Below are positions 1 to 13,029 of a stretch of DNA of 64,000 nt, piece after piece. How positions within the stretch are numbered: the stretch's first letter is position 1; each line of letters begins with the position of its first letter. The notes under the pieces were generated by a model. The model was not told the origin of the DNA and did not search any database. It was given only the letters and a program-made list of their open reading frames with translations. A program made the translations under genes and the position numbers. The DNA is from Mytilus galloprovincialis (Eukaryota; Mollusca; Bivalvia; Mytilida; Mytilidae): assembly GCF_965363235.1 (NCBI RefSeq), contig NC_134839.1, forward strand, positions 62,685,877-62,749,876, written 5' to 3'.

Positions 1-640
1 ACCAGTTTGTGATGTGACTGTAACCTGTTCTGTTGTGGTAGGAACGTCAGTGGTTACAGTTTGTTCTGATGCTGTAATACCAGTCTGTGATGTGACTGTA
101 ACCTGTTCTGTTGTGGTAGGAACTTCAGTGCTTATAGTTTGTTCTGATGCCGTAGTACCAGTCTGTGTGGTGACTGTGGCCTGTTCTGTTGTGGTAGGAA
201 CGTCAGTAGTTCCAGTTTGTTCTGATGCTGTAATACCAGTCTGTGATGGGACGGTAACATATTCGGTTGTGGTAGGAACGTCAGTGGTTAAAGTTTGTTC
301 TGATGCCGTAGTACCAATCTGTGATGTGACTGTTACCTGTTCTGTTGTGGTAGGAACGTCAGTGGTTACAGTTTGTTCTGATGCCGTAGTACCAGTCTTA
401 GTTGTAACTGTAACCTGTTCTGTTGTTGTAGGAACATCAGTAATTCTAGTTTGTTCTGATGCTGTAGTATCAGTCTGTGAGGTGACTGTAGCCTGTTCTG
501 TTGTTGTAGAAACGTCGGTTGTAAAAGTTTGATCTGATATTGTAGCAGCAGTTTGTGTGGTGACTGTACCCTGTTCCGTTGTTGTAGGAACGTCAGTGGT
601 TACAGTTTGTTCTGATACTATAGTTCCAGTCTGTATTGTG
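1..640. repeat. 78-bp coding tandem repeat, about 8 units
   Basis: The motif gttctgatg recurs at 63, 141, 219, 297, 375, 453 and 609 with an exact 78-bp period (531 carries a variant). Units nearest the left edge are almost identical; those near 500-640 have diverged. This is the pattern of a minisatellite homogenised away from the signal-peptide end. The period of 26 codons keeps the mucin-like frame open. Confidence 0.95.
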
Positions 641-786
641 ATATTAGCCTGGTCTGTTGTTAATTCTGTAGTCCACGGGAAAGTCGTTTCTATTTGTGGT
701 GAAGTTGTGGCAGCAAAAACGAAGTCATCTTGGATTGCCGATACTAGAAATATTATGCCCCAGGTTGTTTTCGTGTAAGAATTTAT
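1..786 (-). CDS. Secreted mucin-like Thr/Ser-rich repeat protein (partial, runs off left edge)
   Basis: An open minus-strand frame of 262 codons runs from a strong splice acceptor (long pyrimidine tract then TTGTAG, exon starting at 786) to the window edge with no stop. It contains no Met near its start, so the initiator must lie in an exon at higher coordinates that I could not find. The first residues (INSYTKTTWGIIFLVSAI...FVFAATT) have a hydrophobic stretch then small residues, like a signal peptide with cleavage near FVFA/ATT. A short linker (TSPQIETTFPWTTELTTDQA) leads into 26-residue repeats of the type ASEQTVTTDVPTTTEQVTVT followed by SQTGIT. The repeats lack Cys and are rich in Thr, Val, Gln and Ser, so dense O-glycosylation is likely. 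I infer a secreted or surface mucin-like protein; no named family is recognised. The long plus-strand frames here are by-products of a repeat length divisible by three. Confidence 0.7.
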   Translation of the reverse strand, partial: MNSYTKTTWGIIFLVSAIQDDFVFAATTSPQIETTFPWTTELTTDQANITIQTGTIVSEQTVTTDVPTTTEQGTVTTQTAATISDQTFTTDVSTTTEQATVTSQTDTTASEQTRITDVPTTTEQVTVTTKTGTTASEQTVTTDVPTTTEQVTVTSQIGTTASEQTLTTDVPTTTEYVTVPSQTGITASEQTGTTDVPTTTEQATVTTQTGTTASEQTISTEVPTTTEQVTVTSQTGITASEQTVTTDVPTTTEQVTVTSQTG

Positions 787-1600
787 CTACAATAAAAAAA
801 AAAAAAGACGTTTTAGAATGATGAAAATGAGCGTTATAATTTTTAATACCAGCACCACTTATATAATTTCACAAAATCATAAACTTTTCGATAATTTTTC
901 AGTTGTTACTCTTGTCATTTCTTTATCTTTCTGTATATATAATGAGGGCGGAAAAGGAGATGTTAGGATATTCTATATTCGTATTGTCTTATTTCTCTCT
1001 TTTACTTGATATGATTGCTTTAATATTGTGTAATGTATTTTGATATCTTTAATTCAAATCATGCACAAAACTTGATTAAATGAAACCCATAACCTACTAA
1101 AAAACTAAATTCTTCTGTGAGAAATGTATAAAAGCAATATTATTTGAATTATAGACCGTAGAGTTTCCATTGATATGCATGAGAATAGAACAGAATGAGG
1201 TGTATATTAAAGAGACAAAAACCAAACCTCACAAAACTAAAAAAATATATCTTGACGTGACCATTTGTTTTGAACATAAACAAGTGTAGTATTAACGGTA
1301 TTACAAGCTATAAAAGCAGAAAGTGCATGATAAAAGTTTTTAGAGAAGACATCATAGGTCTATAAAAAGTTTCAAGATCCTTTGAAGCGTGTATTGCGCT
1401 TTTACCTATAGATAACATTATATATTGACATCATTTCTGGTTTTTGGTTTTTATTTACGCATTTCAATCTACAATCCGCTGTAACAAGGGTAGCGATTTC
1501 AAAAAAACTTGTTTCATTTGTCATAAGGGTTTTATAACCCTTTTAATCTCGATCAGTGGACTACGAAATCACACTCTACCCCAAAATATCGGTAAAAGAG
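787..1600. other. Upstream/intron sequence of the mucin-like gene; no further exon found
   Basis: AT-rich sequence 5' of the mucin-like exon on the minus strand. The missing start exon should lie here or further right, but I see no convincing ATG plus donor. Short plus-strand frames at 818-1009 and 1444-1647 have no recognisable product. Confidence 0.5.
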
Positions 1601-1604
1601 GAGC

Positions 1605-1775
1605 GATAGATACCATAGGGACAGTCAAACTCATAAATCGAAAATAAACTGACAACGCAATGGCTAAAAATGAAAAAGACAAACAGACAAACAATAGTAC
1701 ACATGACACAACATAGAAAACTAAAGAATAAGCAACACAAACCCCACCAAACACTGGGGGTGATCTCAGGTAAAC
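1605..1775 (+). repeat. Dispersed repeat family F, copy 1
   Basis: The segment containing cagtcaaactcataaatcg ... aacatagaaaactaaagaata ... actgggggtgatctcaggt recurs at 28060-28280 inside a dynein intron with the same order of motifs. It is therefore a dispersed element, not a gene. No terminal repeats were seen. Confidence 0.75.
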
Positions 1776-4505
1776 TAGATAACAAAAATCAAGTAAAATT
1801 AAAATAGCAATAAGCAGTATCGCAACAAGAGTGCTTGCAGTTACTAAAAGTAAGCTCAGATTACTGACTGAAACTACTGAAATATAATCATGCCGACCTG
1901 CAATCTGGAATCAGTGGATGTACTTCGGAGTAAATTTCTTACAACTTCATAAACAGTACAGTAAGACACGATCTTATGCAAAGCCAAGCCTTGTGGTTAT
2001 AACAATTGAGAGTACGATGGTCGTACTCGGAATCGGAATTCAACCAATAAAAATACTGGATTTAATGTTTTGAGCGCAAATTTTGTACTCCGAGTACTTG
2101 GTAAAGTTTTATGACCCCAAGAATACTAGTGTACAGAAGTTTACAACAGAAAACAATAATTGAAACATTTCAATCTTAATTGTTCAACCATAACTAACTT
2201 AGTGATTTGATGGAGGTCTTCATAATGAAATATTTACTACATCTTTTTCAATATGTTTCAATTCACTAAATAGGCTTCGAGTGCTTCTAAACTTAAATTA
2301 CATATAACCCAGAATTTTAATACGCCATATTTAGAAAAAGTGGGGTTATTATAATATCCTTTAAATATGATTTATAATTCTCATCATGTTGACACTATAC
2401 CATCCCATACAAAAATTAATGACATTTTCAACTCGAATACAAAATTAAGTAATTTTTCACTTCATATGATATGAACTCCACCCAAAAACGTATAATGAAT
2501 ATTGTAGAACTTAATGGTGCATGCAACCGTAAAAGTGCTCTTTGATTTGGGGTTTTATTTGAATTATTGACAATTTAAATTCCTTCATGATTAAGCTTTA
2601 TAGCCCTTGCATCAACAAGTTCTTTGGAAACTTTTTACTTTGAAAATAGGATGACCGACATTTTGTTCCTACTATATTATTTTAAGAAGCAACATACATT
2701 ATTGATATTTGTATTTTCTAGGGGTTTTTTTTTTGGATCACGGAAACTTAATATCTAACTATTTATTTTTGACTAATTGAGAACCTGCATTGAAAGGACA
2801 CTCAGGATACGAAGTCTGGTTCCCTTTCCGAAAATTCTAGTTTGAAGCTTATCAAAGATCAAACAATGACATATGTACACCAGTTATATTGTCAAGAACT
2901 CTCACTAATTTGAATTGTTTATCTCTATAATTTATTATCACTATCGAGAATTAAGACGAAGAATAATGTAGATACATGTCTCATGATTGATTTATTACTA
3001 TAAACCAAGGAATTAGTTATTTAATAAATATTCTTGGTAAAATGTGATTAAAGTAGCAATTCTACCATTGATAAAGGATTTATAAGACAATATCCAAATT
3101 AACCATTTTTTTTCATTTTCAAGTAAAAATTAATTAACTCAATTAACTGAAATTAAATATTCAAACTCTTAATGCTTATTGATGTATTGGTTGTTGTTTG
3201 CTTAATGTTCAGTAGCAAATATATCATATTCCGGTCGAGAGCAAATAAAAAGTCACATTCAATAGCTATGTTGTGTAAAATCAGTCAGCCAGAATAAACT
3301 TAAAATGGCGGGAATTTTGAATTACACTAGAAACGAAGGTAACTATACTGGATACGGGTTGGGATTTTGTCTTGCGACAAACCACCAACGTTTCACTAAA
3401 ACTAAAGAGTTGTCCGAATGCTTTATAAACGAATATAGAGCCTGGCATCCTCCCTTCGCGAGGCATCGTGTATATTAATGTCAAAATTCCGACTTGACGT
3501 GGCTGCGTATTTGTACATCTCTCTTAAGTCTAGTTGTTATACTGGATGGGAGAAATCCATATCACCTGTTAGTTTATACCATAGACAACACTAGGCGTTA
3601 TTCGGAATGAACAACACAATACAACTTTACTTATCTGGAACAAAATGCTAGTCGTAATATCAAATATTTAGTCAAATCAATAAATTTTTTCCGAATCATT
3701 CATAAAATTTCAGATGTCAAAAACCCCATTCATAAATGTTTGTTTGTATTTACGTACAGCGAAGCATATATAAATGCTTGTTTGTATTTACGTACAGTGA
3801 AGCCCCACGTTCACTTATCCTAGATTAAAGTCAAATAAACATTCGGTATAAAGGCTTCTTTGTGCGTTTCCGATAGATTTAATTTGAGAAAAAAACTTTA
3901 CAAATGTAAATACATATTATTTTAGATGGAACGATGTCAGTGTGTATCCCGGTCAATACCCTTCACATCTTATTCATTACACATTTTATCAAATAAAACG
4001 TAAAGAAGTTGCCGTCTCCTTACTTGTCTTTGAAATTGTTCGCCTATATACAATAATGTTACACTAAGATATACAGGAAAGCAAATTTCAGAGACTGTTT
4101 TATTTCTTGCATCTTAAGAGAAGCGTATATCATGATTGTCGAAAAAAATATGTGACCAGATATATTGAAAACAACAATAGTTGTGCAAGCCGGTAGTTTT
4201 TAGCTTATTTGTTTGAGACTAAACTAAACTTGAAAAAAAAACTAATTTAAAATTGTTGTTTCTATCCAATATGGTATGTATATTCCGTAAGCAAAGGGTA
4301 CAAGTTTAGGATGTGTCCTTCTGGATCTTTATCATTATTTTCTGATTGCTTTAATAACATTTCGATTAAAGAAACTTCTGTTAAACCTTTCAGTTTAAAA
4401 ACAAGATTGTATCAATATATACCTAATCTTTTTTAACAGAGTCGGGTCCGGGAACTTTAAGTTAACCTTGTTATACACTTGTTTGAAGGTTGAATATAGA
4501 AATAA
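1776..4505. other. Intergenic, no gene recognised
   Basis: AT-rich with no supported exon. A small local duplication with a 38-bp period, built around tgtttgtatttacgtacag, lies at about 3735-3800. The minus frame at 3281-3484 has no recognisable family and is not called. Confidence 0.5.
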
Positions 4506-4795
4506 AGAGATATGGTATGATTACCAATGCGACATTTTTTAATCACAGTTTAAATTTAGTGGATGTAAGCAATCAAAATGATATTAGCATAGATAATCAT
4601 ACGACCTTCGACGATGAGAAAAACCCATACCATATAGTTACCTATAAAAGGCCCCGCCATAAAAAAATATAAAACAATTCAGTTGAGAAAACTAACGGCC
4701 TAGTTTATAACGAAACAATTTACGAAAAACAAGTATAATAGACATGAACCAACGACAACCGCTCATCAACATACTCTTGGGATAGGCAAAAAAAA
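4506..4795 (+). repeat. Dispersed repeat family A (about 300 bp), copy 1
   Basis: Motifs in order: atatggtatgattaccaatg, acgaccttcgacgatgag, aaacccataccatatag, ctataaaaggcccc, gagaaaactaacggcctag, acgacaaccgctcat and gggataggca. The same series recurs at 52250-52441 (plus) and, reversed, at 24268-24556 and 47310-47515. It is a short non-coding dispersed element; the frame at 4490-4672 is part of it. Confidence 0.8.
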
Positions 4796-6149
4796 ATCAG
4801 TTGAAAAGAGCTATAACTCATCACATACAAAACAGAAAAATATAGGACAGACCGGACGTGGCAGGGTATTTGTACATCCCTCACAACAATAAAGGATACA
4901 CAGTATAGATCTGAGAGTACTGGCAGTTCCCAGCAATTCTATTTTACTGAAATTGTGTTGATCGGTTGTCTTAATTATATTTACAGAAAACAGCTTTAAT
5001 TTAAAAAGGAAAAAAAACATGTTCTTAAACAAAACAAATAGTTACGATGAAATAGTAAATTGTTATCTCTACAAAAAAATGAAATCCAATTCGGATTGAA
5101 AATTGTATTTTGTCTACTCAAAAATTCTCTATAAGAAAATGCTTCATTGAGCTTCAAGTAAGTGTTATAATCGGAAATTGTGAATGGTCGGTTTTATCAA
5201 ATTCCTATATAGAAAGACTTTACTATGTTATCATTTGCTGTAGGACGAGGAGCGCTACCTCCTTGACCGTAAAAATATGAAAAAAAGAACTTGAAGAAAA
5301 TGAATGGAATTCGTCTACATTCTATTAACTATTTGATTCTATTTTTTGAGGAAAAAAAGAAAGAAAATAGTTAATCTTGGTACTGGTTCCTTTATAAAAC
5401 AGACTGAGTCATTAGAACTGAGAACAGAAGTCTCTCAAATGTTCATGTATTTATTCTTTATCAATTGAAATTGCCCATTTCTTTGTTTTAGTTTATTGTT
5501 TTTCCCCAACAACTATATGATAATTATGTATTAGTATATATATATATATATATGTATATGTATAATGATATTTATATTTATCACAATTTTAATTTCATTC
5601 AAAGATATTTGGTTATTTGGCATGATGGCTAAATTATTCTGTATATCTGTAAGGACGTGTTTCTCAAGGTGTGGAGTCAACATACATTTTTTTGGTTTAG
5701 ACCAAACCTTAGTTTGACAAATCTTCCATAAAGTGGATAAGTTGTAATGAATTGATTTTTAGTGCATATTAGGTAATAAAGTGATACACGCAACAAAAAC
5801 TATTTACCTTAAAAATTGTTAGAATAAGTCATTTAAATAAGTTCGAATTGTAAAAGAAAACCTATAAATCGTGGGATTACTTTACAAATGTTTTCTTTTT
5901 TATTGGTGTCTATGTAAAGCTTAAAATGCTTTAACTTTGTCGTTCAAAATCACTTAGAAAGATATATATTCAATGTTGTAAAAGTCAAGTAAAATTCTCA
6001 TGAAATACATAACTAATCTTCTTATTTCTCGAATCAGACCTATTCAGGGCTAGAATTTTATAGTCTTACATCTACAAAGAATTCAACATATTGCAAATAA
6101 CATTAACGGTACCAATATAACTGCATCAGATGCACATTACGACGATTAA
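4796..6149. other. Intergenic, no gene; TA microsatellite
   Basis: AT-rich DNA with a short (TA)n run at about 5534-5556. The minus frame at 4811-5032 overlaps sequence resembling the tail of family A and has no recognisable product. Confidence 0.5.
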
Positions 6150-6260
6150 TAAAATTGAGAATGGAAACGGGGAATTTGTCAAAGAGACAACACTCCGACC
6201 AAACAACAGAAAACAGCGCAAGGACACCAATGGGTCTTCAAGCTGATCCCTTAACAAAAA
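6150..6260 (+). repeat. Dispersed repeat family G, copy 1
   Basis: Contains attgagaatggaaacgggga, tgtcaaagagacaaca and gggtcttcaa in order, matching 53740-53850. Only a roughly 110-bp core is shared within this window. Confidence 0.65.
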
Positions 6261-7644
6261 TTTTTACTAGTTCACACTAAACCCCGAAACACATAGATTA
6301 ACCAAAAAAAAAACATACACTACTAGCAAAGGCTATAAGCTCCTTACTAATTTTTTTTTTTATTATTTATTTGTTTACTACATTATTATTATCATTACTA
6401 TTTGTATACTGGAATGATTTTCTGAGTTTCCAATAGTAATTACATATGGATATAGACTTGATTACTCCTACATATGATATAGGGAGAAATTGTTCAGGGC
6501 AAATTGTTTGACAGTTTGCATTGGAAGAGGACCAAATAAGAATTACGATGTTCCACTTGCAGTTGCATACTTCAAGTTTGATTCCTATTGAAATTATTAC
6601 GGGGTTTCAATGAACAAAATGACAAAACTTGCTAAATCAAAATTTTCTTTAAGTTTTCATGTTTTCAAGTTTTCACTGTGTGTATTTGCGGATCGTTTTT
6701 CTTTCTGTATCCATTTGATTGTATTTTTGTTTTAAAAATGGGGTGGTTTAAAACAAATATGCAACATGTCATTTCATTATAAGGGAAAGTTTGTCAGGGA
6801 AAAGTCTCCATGTCTCAACGTTCGAATTATAAAAACGGCTTTTGAAAAAAATGAGGAGTGCCCGTGACGCATGTTTCGATTGTTAGCTGGACAGTTAATA
6901 CATTTTTTTTTAGCTTTATTTTATGTATATATGAACTCCAAAGTTAACGTCAAGAATCAATGACTTCTTATTACTTATATATAGAATTATGAAAAATTGA
7001 TTCCATGAATATTCTTAAAATCGAAAACACTTGTTTAGTGTCTAAAACCAATGAGGTGACAGATTAAAATAGTTTGCACAGTGATCTCTGGGTGTTGTAG
7101 GTGGCTCATTGTCGGGTAGTTTCACCTCATTGACTTTTACCCAAATCTCTTTATGAATTGTCATTGAAGAATGATTACTATTTATTATTGAAAGATGACT
7201 TAAGCACCCAAATGATTTTAGTTATAGTGATTACTTCAACACTAAACTAATCATTTTCAATGATTCCTTAAATGTTTTGATTTAGAATGTGACGACATGT
7301 ATCATTTCAGTTATTGGGCATATTTGCATCAGTAACTGTACTATAACACGTTCTATATTCAATTTTCTTAGATTGCTTAATGTAAACACACAAACATAGG
7401 AAGTGTTTTTAAATACAGATCAATCAATAACTAGTGCATTAAATGACTTTGCCAAACAAAAAAAATATATCAAATTCATAGTTTACGAGGACAAATTTAG
7501 CGTTAAGTTCGTCTGGGTCATTGTCAAATAGTGCATGCATTGGACGAAAACCGGTTTACTACGAATACAAGTTTTGGCCTGCTTTCATTCATTTCAAAGT
7601 CACACCTTTCTTGTTGCACAGAACATGAGATTGCTGGTGATATA
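6261..7644. other. Intergenic, nothing recognised
   Basis: AT-rich sequence with scattered homopolymer runs. I see no exon, repeat copy or RNA gene. Confidence 0.45.
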
Positions 7645-7809
7645 CAGTGGCGGATCCAGAGGGGGGGTTCCGGGGGTCCGCACCCCCCCTTTATTTTGGC
7701 CGATCAATGCATTTGAATCGGGACATATGTTTGCACCCCCCCCCCCCTGCACCCCCCCTTTGCCCTGGGCTAGCACCCCCCCTTTCGAAAATTCCTGCAT
7801 CCGCCACTG
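7645..7809. mobile_element. Short MITE with CAGTGGCGGATCC termini
   Basis: The left end CAGTGGCGGATCCAG is mirrored by GCATCCGCCACTG at the right end. The element is flanked by AT-rich sequence that could be a TA or ATATA duplication. The interior is unusual here: runs of G on the left half answer runs of C on the right. A TA duplication with CAGTGG ends would fit a Tc1/mariner-type derivative, but the flanks are too repetitive to be sure. A related element with CAGTGGTGGATCCAG and CTGGATCCGCC ends lies at 57723-57860, and 7832-7988 may be a more decayed one. Confidence 0.75.
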
Positions 7810-10800
7810 ATATATATATATAGCATAAGTCTCAGAGGCGGATTAAGGGCCGGGTGGGTTAGATTGAAGCATCATATATATATGTATGGTTAATGCATAT
7901 ACTTTTTGAAAGTCCAACTCCTAGCATTGCCTTGTTGGTGCCCCCTCTCCCTTTTACAAAATTCTGGATCAGCATCTGGGTCTCTACTGATGATTTTTTT
8001 CACATAAGCAAAGATGTCTAAAAATGAATAAGAGTAGATGTGGGGTATTCATTTCATAAATAAAACAGTAACCGAATGGGTCATCTATAGGTCAACATAT
8101 AGTCTTCAGCAATTGGTAGGTTTCAAGCCCCAACAAATCCAAACTTTTCCTTTTCTAAGTACATTACTTTTTGCATATATTCATTTGATTCCCAATGGAA
8201 TCGTATTGACATTCAATATTAAATAAAAACCTAGAACCACTAATTAGGTTCATGGAAATTTCAATGAATTTTTAATTGCCAGTAGAATAGTATCTTGATT
8301 AATCTTATTTTCACTTAATAAGAACAGTTTCAATCGATTATATAATGTGATAAGATTATCAAGGGAGCCATGGTCGGTTGTCAATGTCCTTATCAAACAA
8401 TTTCTCCATCTCAAAGTATGGTTTATATGTTTTATTTGTATATAGAATATGCCAATTATTGTCCATATCTATGTTTGAGACCGCTTTTTTTAAAACAATT
8501 TCATAAAGGTTGTCTATATATTTTAATTGATATCAATTTGCGCTGGCGATGACATTAAAAATGCACACATATACGTTTCACTGTTATTTAAGACTATAAT
8601 AAAAAGAAAGACGAGAAAAACGATTCAAGTTCAGCGAAAAATTGATATAACTTTCGTACATCTTGTTGGACTAGTCTCAAAGTGCAGCGAGAGGCAAAAA
8701 GTTGTAAGCATAAAGGGATAAAGGAATAAATGAAAAAATTTAAAAAGAAGATCAGCATAAAAAAAGTTCGTGGTGTATTATGAAAATCCGAACAAAAAAT
8801 ACGTTAGTTATTAAAAATTAATGTTAATGTTGATATGTGGAGCAATATTTCCCGGATTAATTTTCAACACATCAATGTAGATTCCATCATAACGTTTTAA
8901 ATTGAGACTCACCATTCTATGGTCATTGGTAATTAGTTTCCGAAAAGTTTGTAAGAGAGTTCCAAAAGTTACACTACTAGGTACGAAAAATACAGAATGA
9001 ATGAAAATTAATTTGGATTATGGACCCCATGATATAAACAAGTTATATTATTGAGTGCTGGGAGGGGATTCATCTATTTTTCTGTATATAGTCATACTTT
9101 TATAGTGTCTATTTTAGACGTTTATTGAACTGTAGCTTTTACGTATTTTGCATATTGAAAGGCTTGCTTATGTCGACACCCAATAATATTACCGCAACAA
9201 CAATATTAGTGACTTAATTCCAATACGTTCAAGTTTTTTAATATCGCTATGGTTAGAGAATTCATCCGGAAAGTATTTGTATTGTGATTGGATAAATTGC
9301 GTTTATGCATAATCATTTTAAAATTGTGTGAATTTGAAAGAAAGTTTAATCATGATCTTTAATATTCCCACACCACAACGTGAATTGTTTTCGAAGATTT
9401 ATCTATAAAGTTGTATGCTTCACATCATAGACTTTAAACAAAATTATGATAATTGATAATAATATACATGTATGTTATATATTGGTATTTAAAATTTAAC
9501 TAGAACTGAATGTAAGTTTGAGAGTGAATCTTTATCTAAATTGTTGTCTGTATTGTTATATGATTGATTCCTTTCTGGAACTCCTAAATATCGGTTAAAG
9601 TCAGTTGTACCTGAAACAACTAATAAATAACTATAGGGTTACATTCAGCGTTATTACTTGCTACAGCTGCAATGGTTTTTCGATGCCTTTCCTGTATTTT
9701 TTGTTTAGAACGTAAAAGCTATAACTATTATAGAAGAGTAAAAGTCCTTTTGAAAATTAACAAGCAAATGTTTTAGATGTTAAGAATGTTCAAATGTAAA
9801 AGTATAGTAATGTTCAGATGTAAATTATAGTAATGTACGATGAAATAGAACATGGGATACAATATTAAGAACGCATTACATTTACGTGTAATTATTTCAA
9901 TTGCTAGCAAAGTCTTAGTTCATTTGCGACAATTTCACAAAACTCAAAATTTGAACGAAATACTGGTAAATATAGAGTATTTAGTATCTCAAATGAATAA
10001 AATCATTAGGTTCACAAAACTCTTTTAAATGTATAAATGGAGAAGAAGAAAAATAATACTAAAATGTTAATTTACCGCTTTTGATTTTTATACTACTCTG
10101 GGACTGCTACTGCCGCTGTCTGCCGATGAGCAAACGTGTTATACAAATGTAAGGGTTGCAATAAGTCCTGTCATCTCTATATTCTATCTGATCATAGTGT
10201 GTTTCACCTGTTTCTTCAAATATCCTTTTAATCGAACAAAAAATTCCCAAAAGTAAAAATCAGAGTTTTGTATAGAATTGTGACAAATGTTTAATACTAG
10301 CCATGTACATCACTGCTGTATAATATGGGATATTGTTTCATCGTTGTAAGACGTTGTTTGTTTAAGGTTAAAAATTTGTAAACCGCTGGTTTTTTTTCCT
10401 AAGTACATGTATGTGGCCCATGATTGCAATAATGAAACTGTCACACTTCATCTTTCCTCTTTTGTAGTAAAATTCTGCTCTTAACATTTGGTTTTATCTT
10501 AGACTAGATCCACAATTTGCTTTCGAAAAGGAGCAAACGTTCTCCTTTTTAGATAATTAGTTGTTTATTGCTAAATTTCTTGAAATGAAGTATTTTTTTT
10601 TCCTGAGAAAAAAACTGCATTGATTTGAAAAAAAACCAATTTGTCCATGTATGATATTACATTAAAAAATACTAGTCAATGCTCTTTGTTCGGGTTGTTG
10701 CCTCTTTGAAGCATTCCCCATTCTCAATTCTATTTCTACCGGGTATTTCTGAATATAGTCAGTAAGCTAGGCGATCAGTAAAATAGAGAGAGACAATGTA

Positions 10801-12379
10801 AACAATTATAGATAAAACATTACTACATGCAAGAAACACAGGTGGAGATATTTGTTTTTCGTTTTGTCTTTCATTGTAAATCGTACACTTTTTTTTAAAT
10901 ATGAAGCTGTTATAACATTTGTTGATTAAATACGTTTCATGATGGGTGTATACGATTTATTTTTACAAAACTAGATGATCAATATACGTGATATTTCAAA
11001 TTTTCTTAAGATTTTTCAGAATGCATTAACATATATTAAATATTATGAAATTGAAATCAGCAAGGTGCAGGTAGTACGATAGTACGCCCTATCGTCACAC
11101 GGGTTCATTGATCGATATTCATTCATAAAACTTATATATGATAGATTTATTTTATTGAATGGTTCCTTTCATCTATGACTCTTTTAATAAGGCACTTTCC
11201 TAACAAAGCGTTTGTAAATTTTTAACGGTAAATGCTCTGATACACGATAAGTTTTTAAAAACTAGTATCATTCTTGAATAAAAGCCTACGTGTTGTACGA
11301 TCCTGTGTACGCTAATAAGTAGTTGTAATATTTATATTTGTAAACAATCGGCTGTCGTGGAATTTCTATCCGGGTAAACAAGAGTCAAGAGGTTTCTAGG
11401 AGTATTCTCATTCGCCTGTTTATATTTGTACCCATATCAATAACTTATTACCAGGGTTGTTTATTAACTATTGTGTAATAATCATACTGGACCTTAATTT
11501 AACGCATAAATCTTACAAGGTTGGGCTCTTAACTGTTAAAGGAGCTTCAGGTATGATTACGTAACTTCCTATAATCTAACGTATGTACGGTACATAAGTT
11601 ACATTACAATAAACGGAGATCTTTTTGTGAAAAGTTCAAGTTATCAAGTTTATATATGATGACGTTGGAAAGATTGTGTCATGTAAAACAAATTTGAAAA
11701 AGGGTTTGAACTATCTCAATAACTTTACGATGGAGTTTCATGTTACAGTCTCATTGCAAAAGGAAAGTATACGCAATTGGGCGTATTTCAGATATCATGA
11801 AATTTTATTTAATTTATGTGATCATTTCCGTGTTTTGAAATAATATAGAATCACTAAGGTCTTCATATTACATTTTTGGGAGGTCCTAAATGGGCTTCCG
11901 TAGTTTTCGTTTTTGTTATTTTCATCATTCAAGTTTCAGCGATGTCGGGAAAAAACCATGAAAGATTGCAATATTTCAGACGGTGACCTTGTTTTTCTCA
12001 CTGATTTTGTCATTTTGCTGATTTATTAAAAAAAGATCAAAATTCAATGACCCCCTATTTTCATGTCATTACACAGAAACTTTTACAGCATTATATATCT
12101 TTTTTTTAAAGAAATAATCTGTAAAATGGAATTTCGATAAATTAATATTTATAGTGTCTGACATAAATGTTTATCTGCTTTTTATGTACATTCTATACAA
12201 TTTTAGATATAGTTCATAACCTTGTAATTGATTGTATCTCTGAAAGTTTAATACTTCACATATATATTTTCTTTTATTCATATGGATATAGTACACTGAA
12301 CGAAATCTAAATCCATATCAATTTTGAAAAATCCAAAATATCGCCCACTTACGTATAAAAATAAAAAATAATTACATTA
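7810..12379. other. Intergenic, no gene recognised
   Basis: About 4.5 kb of AT-rich sequence. Short frames at 8038-8226, 8370-8552 and 8527-8721 show no family signature or exon borders. A decayed CAGAGGCGGATT-type inverted element may lie at 7832-7988. Nothing else stands out. Confidence 0.45.
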
Positions 12380-12600
12380 TGATAGGTTCATCAAAAGGAT
12401 TTCAAGGTCAAATATACTATTCCAGACAAACATATACACATTAAAATTAGTATTTTCAAACAGTTGACTAAATGGCAAACATGCCAGACAGATTTATACT
12501 CCTTAAAATATCATATACACCAAGTATAGTTGACTTTTTAAAGCTTATAGAATCTGACAAACAGACCCAATCATAAAAACTGACAAATAAACAATTATAA
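12380..12600 (+). repeat. Repeat family B fragment
   Basis: Carries the family B motifs catgccagacag, caccaagtatagttgac, cttatagaatctgacaaaca and ataaaaactgacaaa seen in more complete form at 13030-13560 and 19805-20700. Confidence 0.6.
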
Positions 12601-12615
12601 ATATAAAGAGGTTAA

Positions 12616-13010
12616 ATTGGAACTAGCAACAAGATCAAGAAAAAATTAAACATGATATTTTTTTTCAACCATTCATGAAAGTTAATAGCGAAGTAAAAAT
12701 TCGCTTTTAGCAACCAGCGTGGTTCAGTTTTGTCAAAATAGAAAAAGAAACATTGCTAAAGAATTATTCACTTGCAAGTAAATAATTCGACGATTTTTAA
12801 CATATTGATGTGAAATCAAACAGACCTAGAAAAATCCAATTGCCAGAGTTCGTTATCTATCTATTTATATCTATATTTATGCTTACAACGGGTTAAATAA
12901 CCGTTTATTTTAGACTTTTTTTTGTATACGTTTTAGTATGTTTTAAGTAGAATATGAAAATTTGAGTCAAATCGGTGAACATGAATTTGATAGCTATAGT
13001 GCCCCTTCCT
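12616..13010. mobile_element. Inverted-repeat element family C, short copy
   Basis: Starts near ggaactagcaacaag and ends near ctatagtgcccctt, which is inverted relative to the gggcactagctacgag start of the longer copy at 61970-63755. It shares caaccagcgtggttcagttt, gaattattcacttgcaagta, cagacctagaaaaatccaat and atgaaaatttgagtcaaatc with that copy but lacks its interior, so this is an internally deleted derivative. Confidence 0.7.
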
Positions 13011-13029
13011 GATCAGACAGACATGTTCA

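Noticed and set aside
14-532. Plus-strand 172-codon Val/Cys-rich repeat frame
   Set aside because: It is the complement of the minus-strand Thr-rich repeat frame, which has a splice acceptor, a signal-peptide-like start and longer openness. The 78-bp period keeps more than one frame open.
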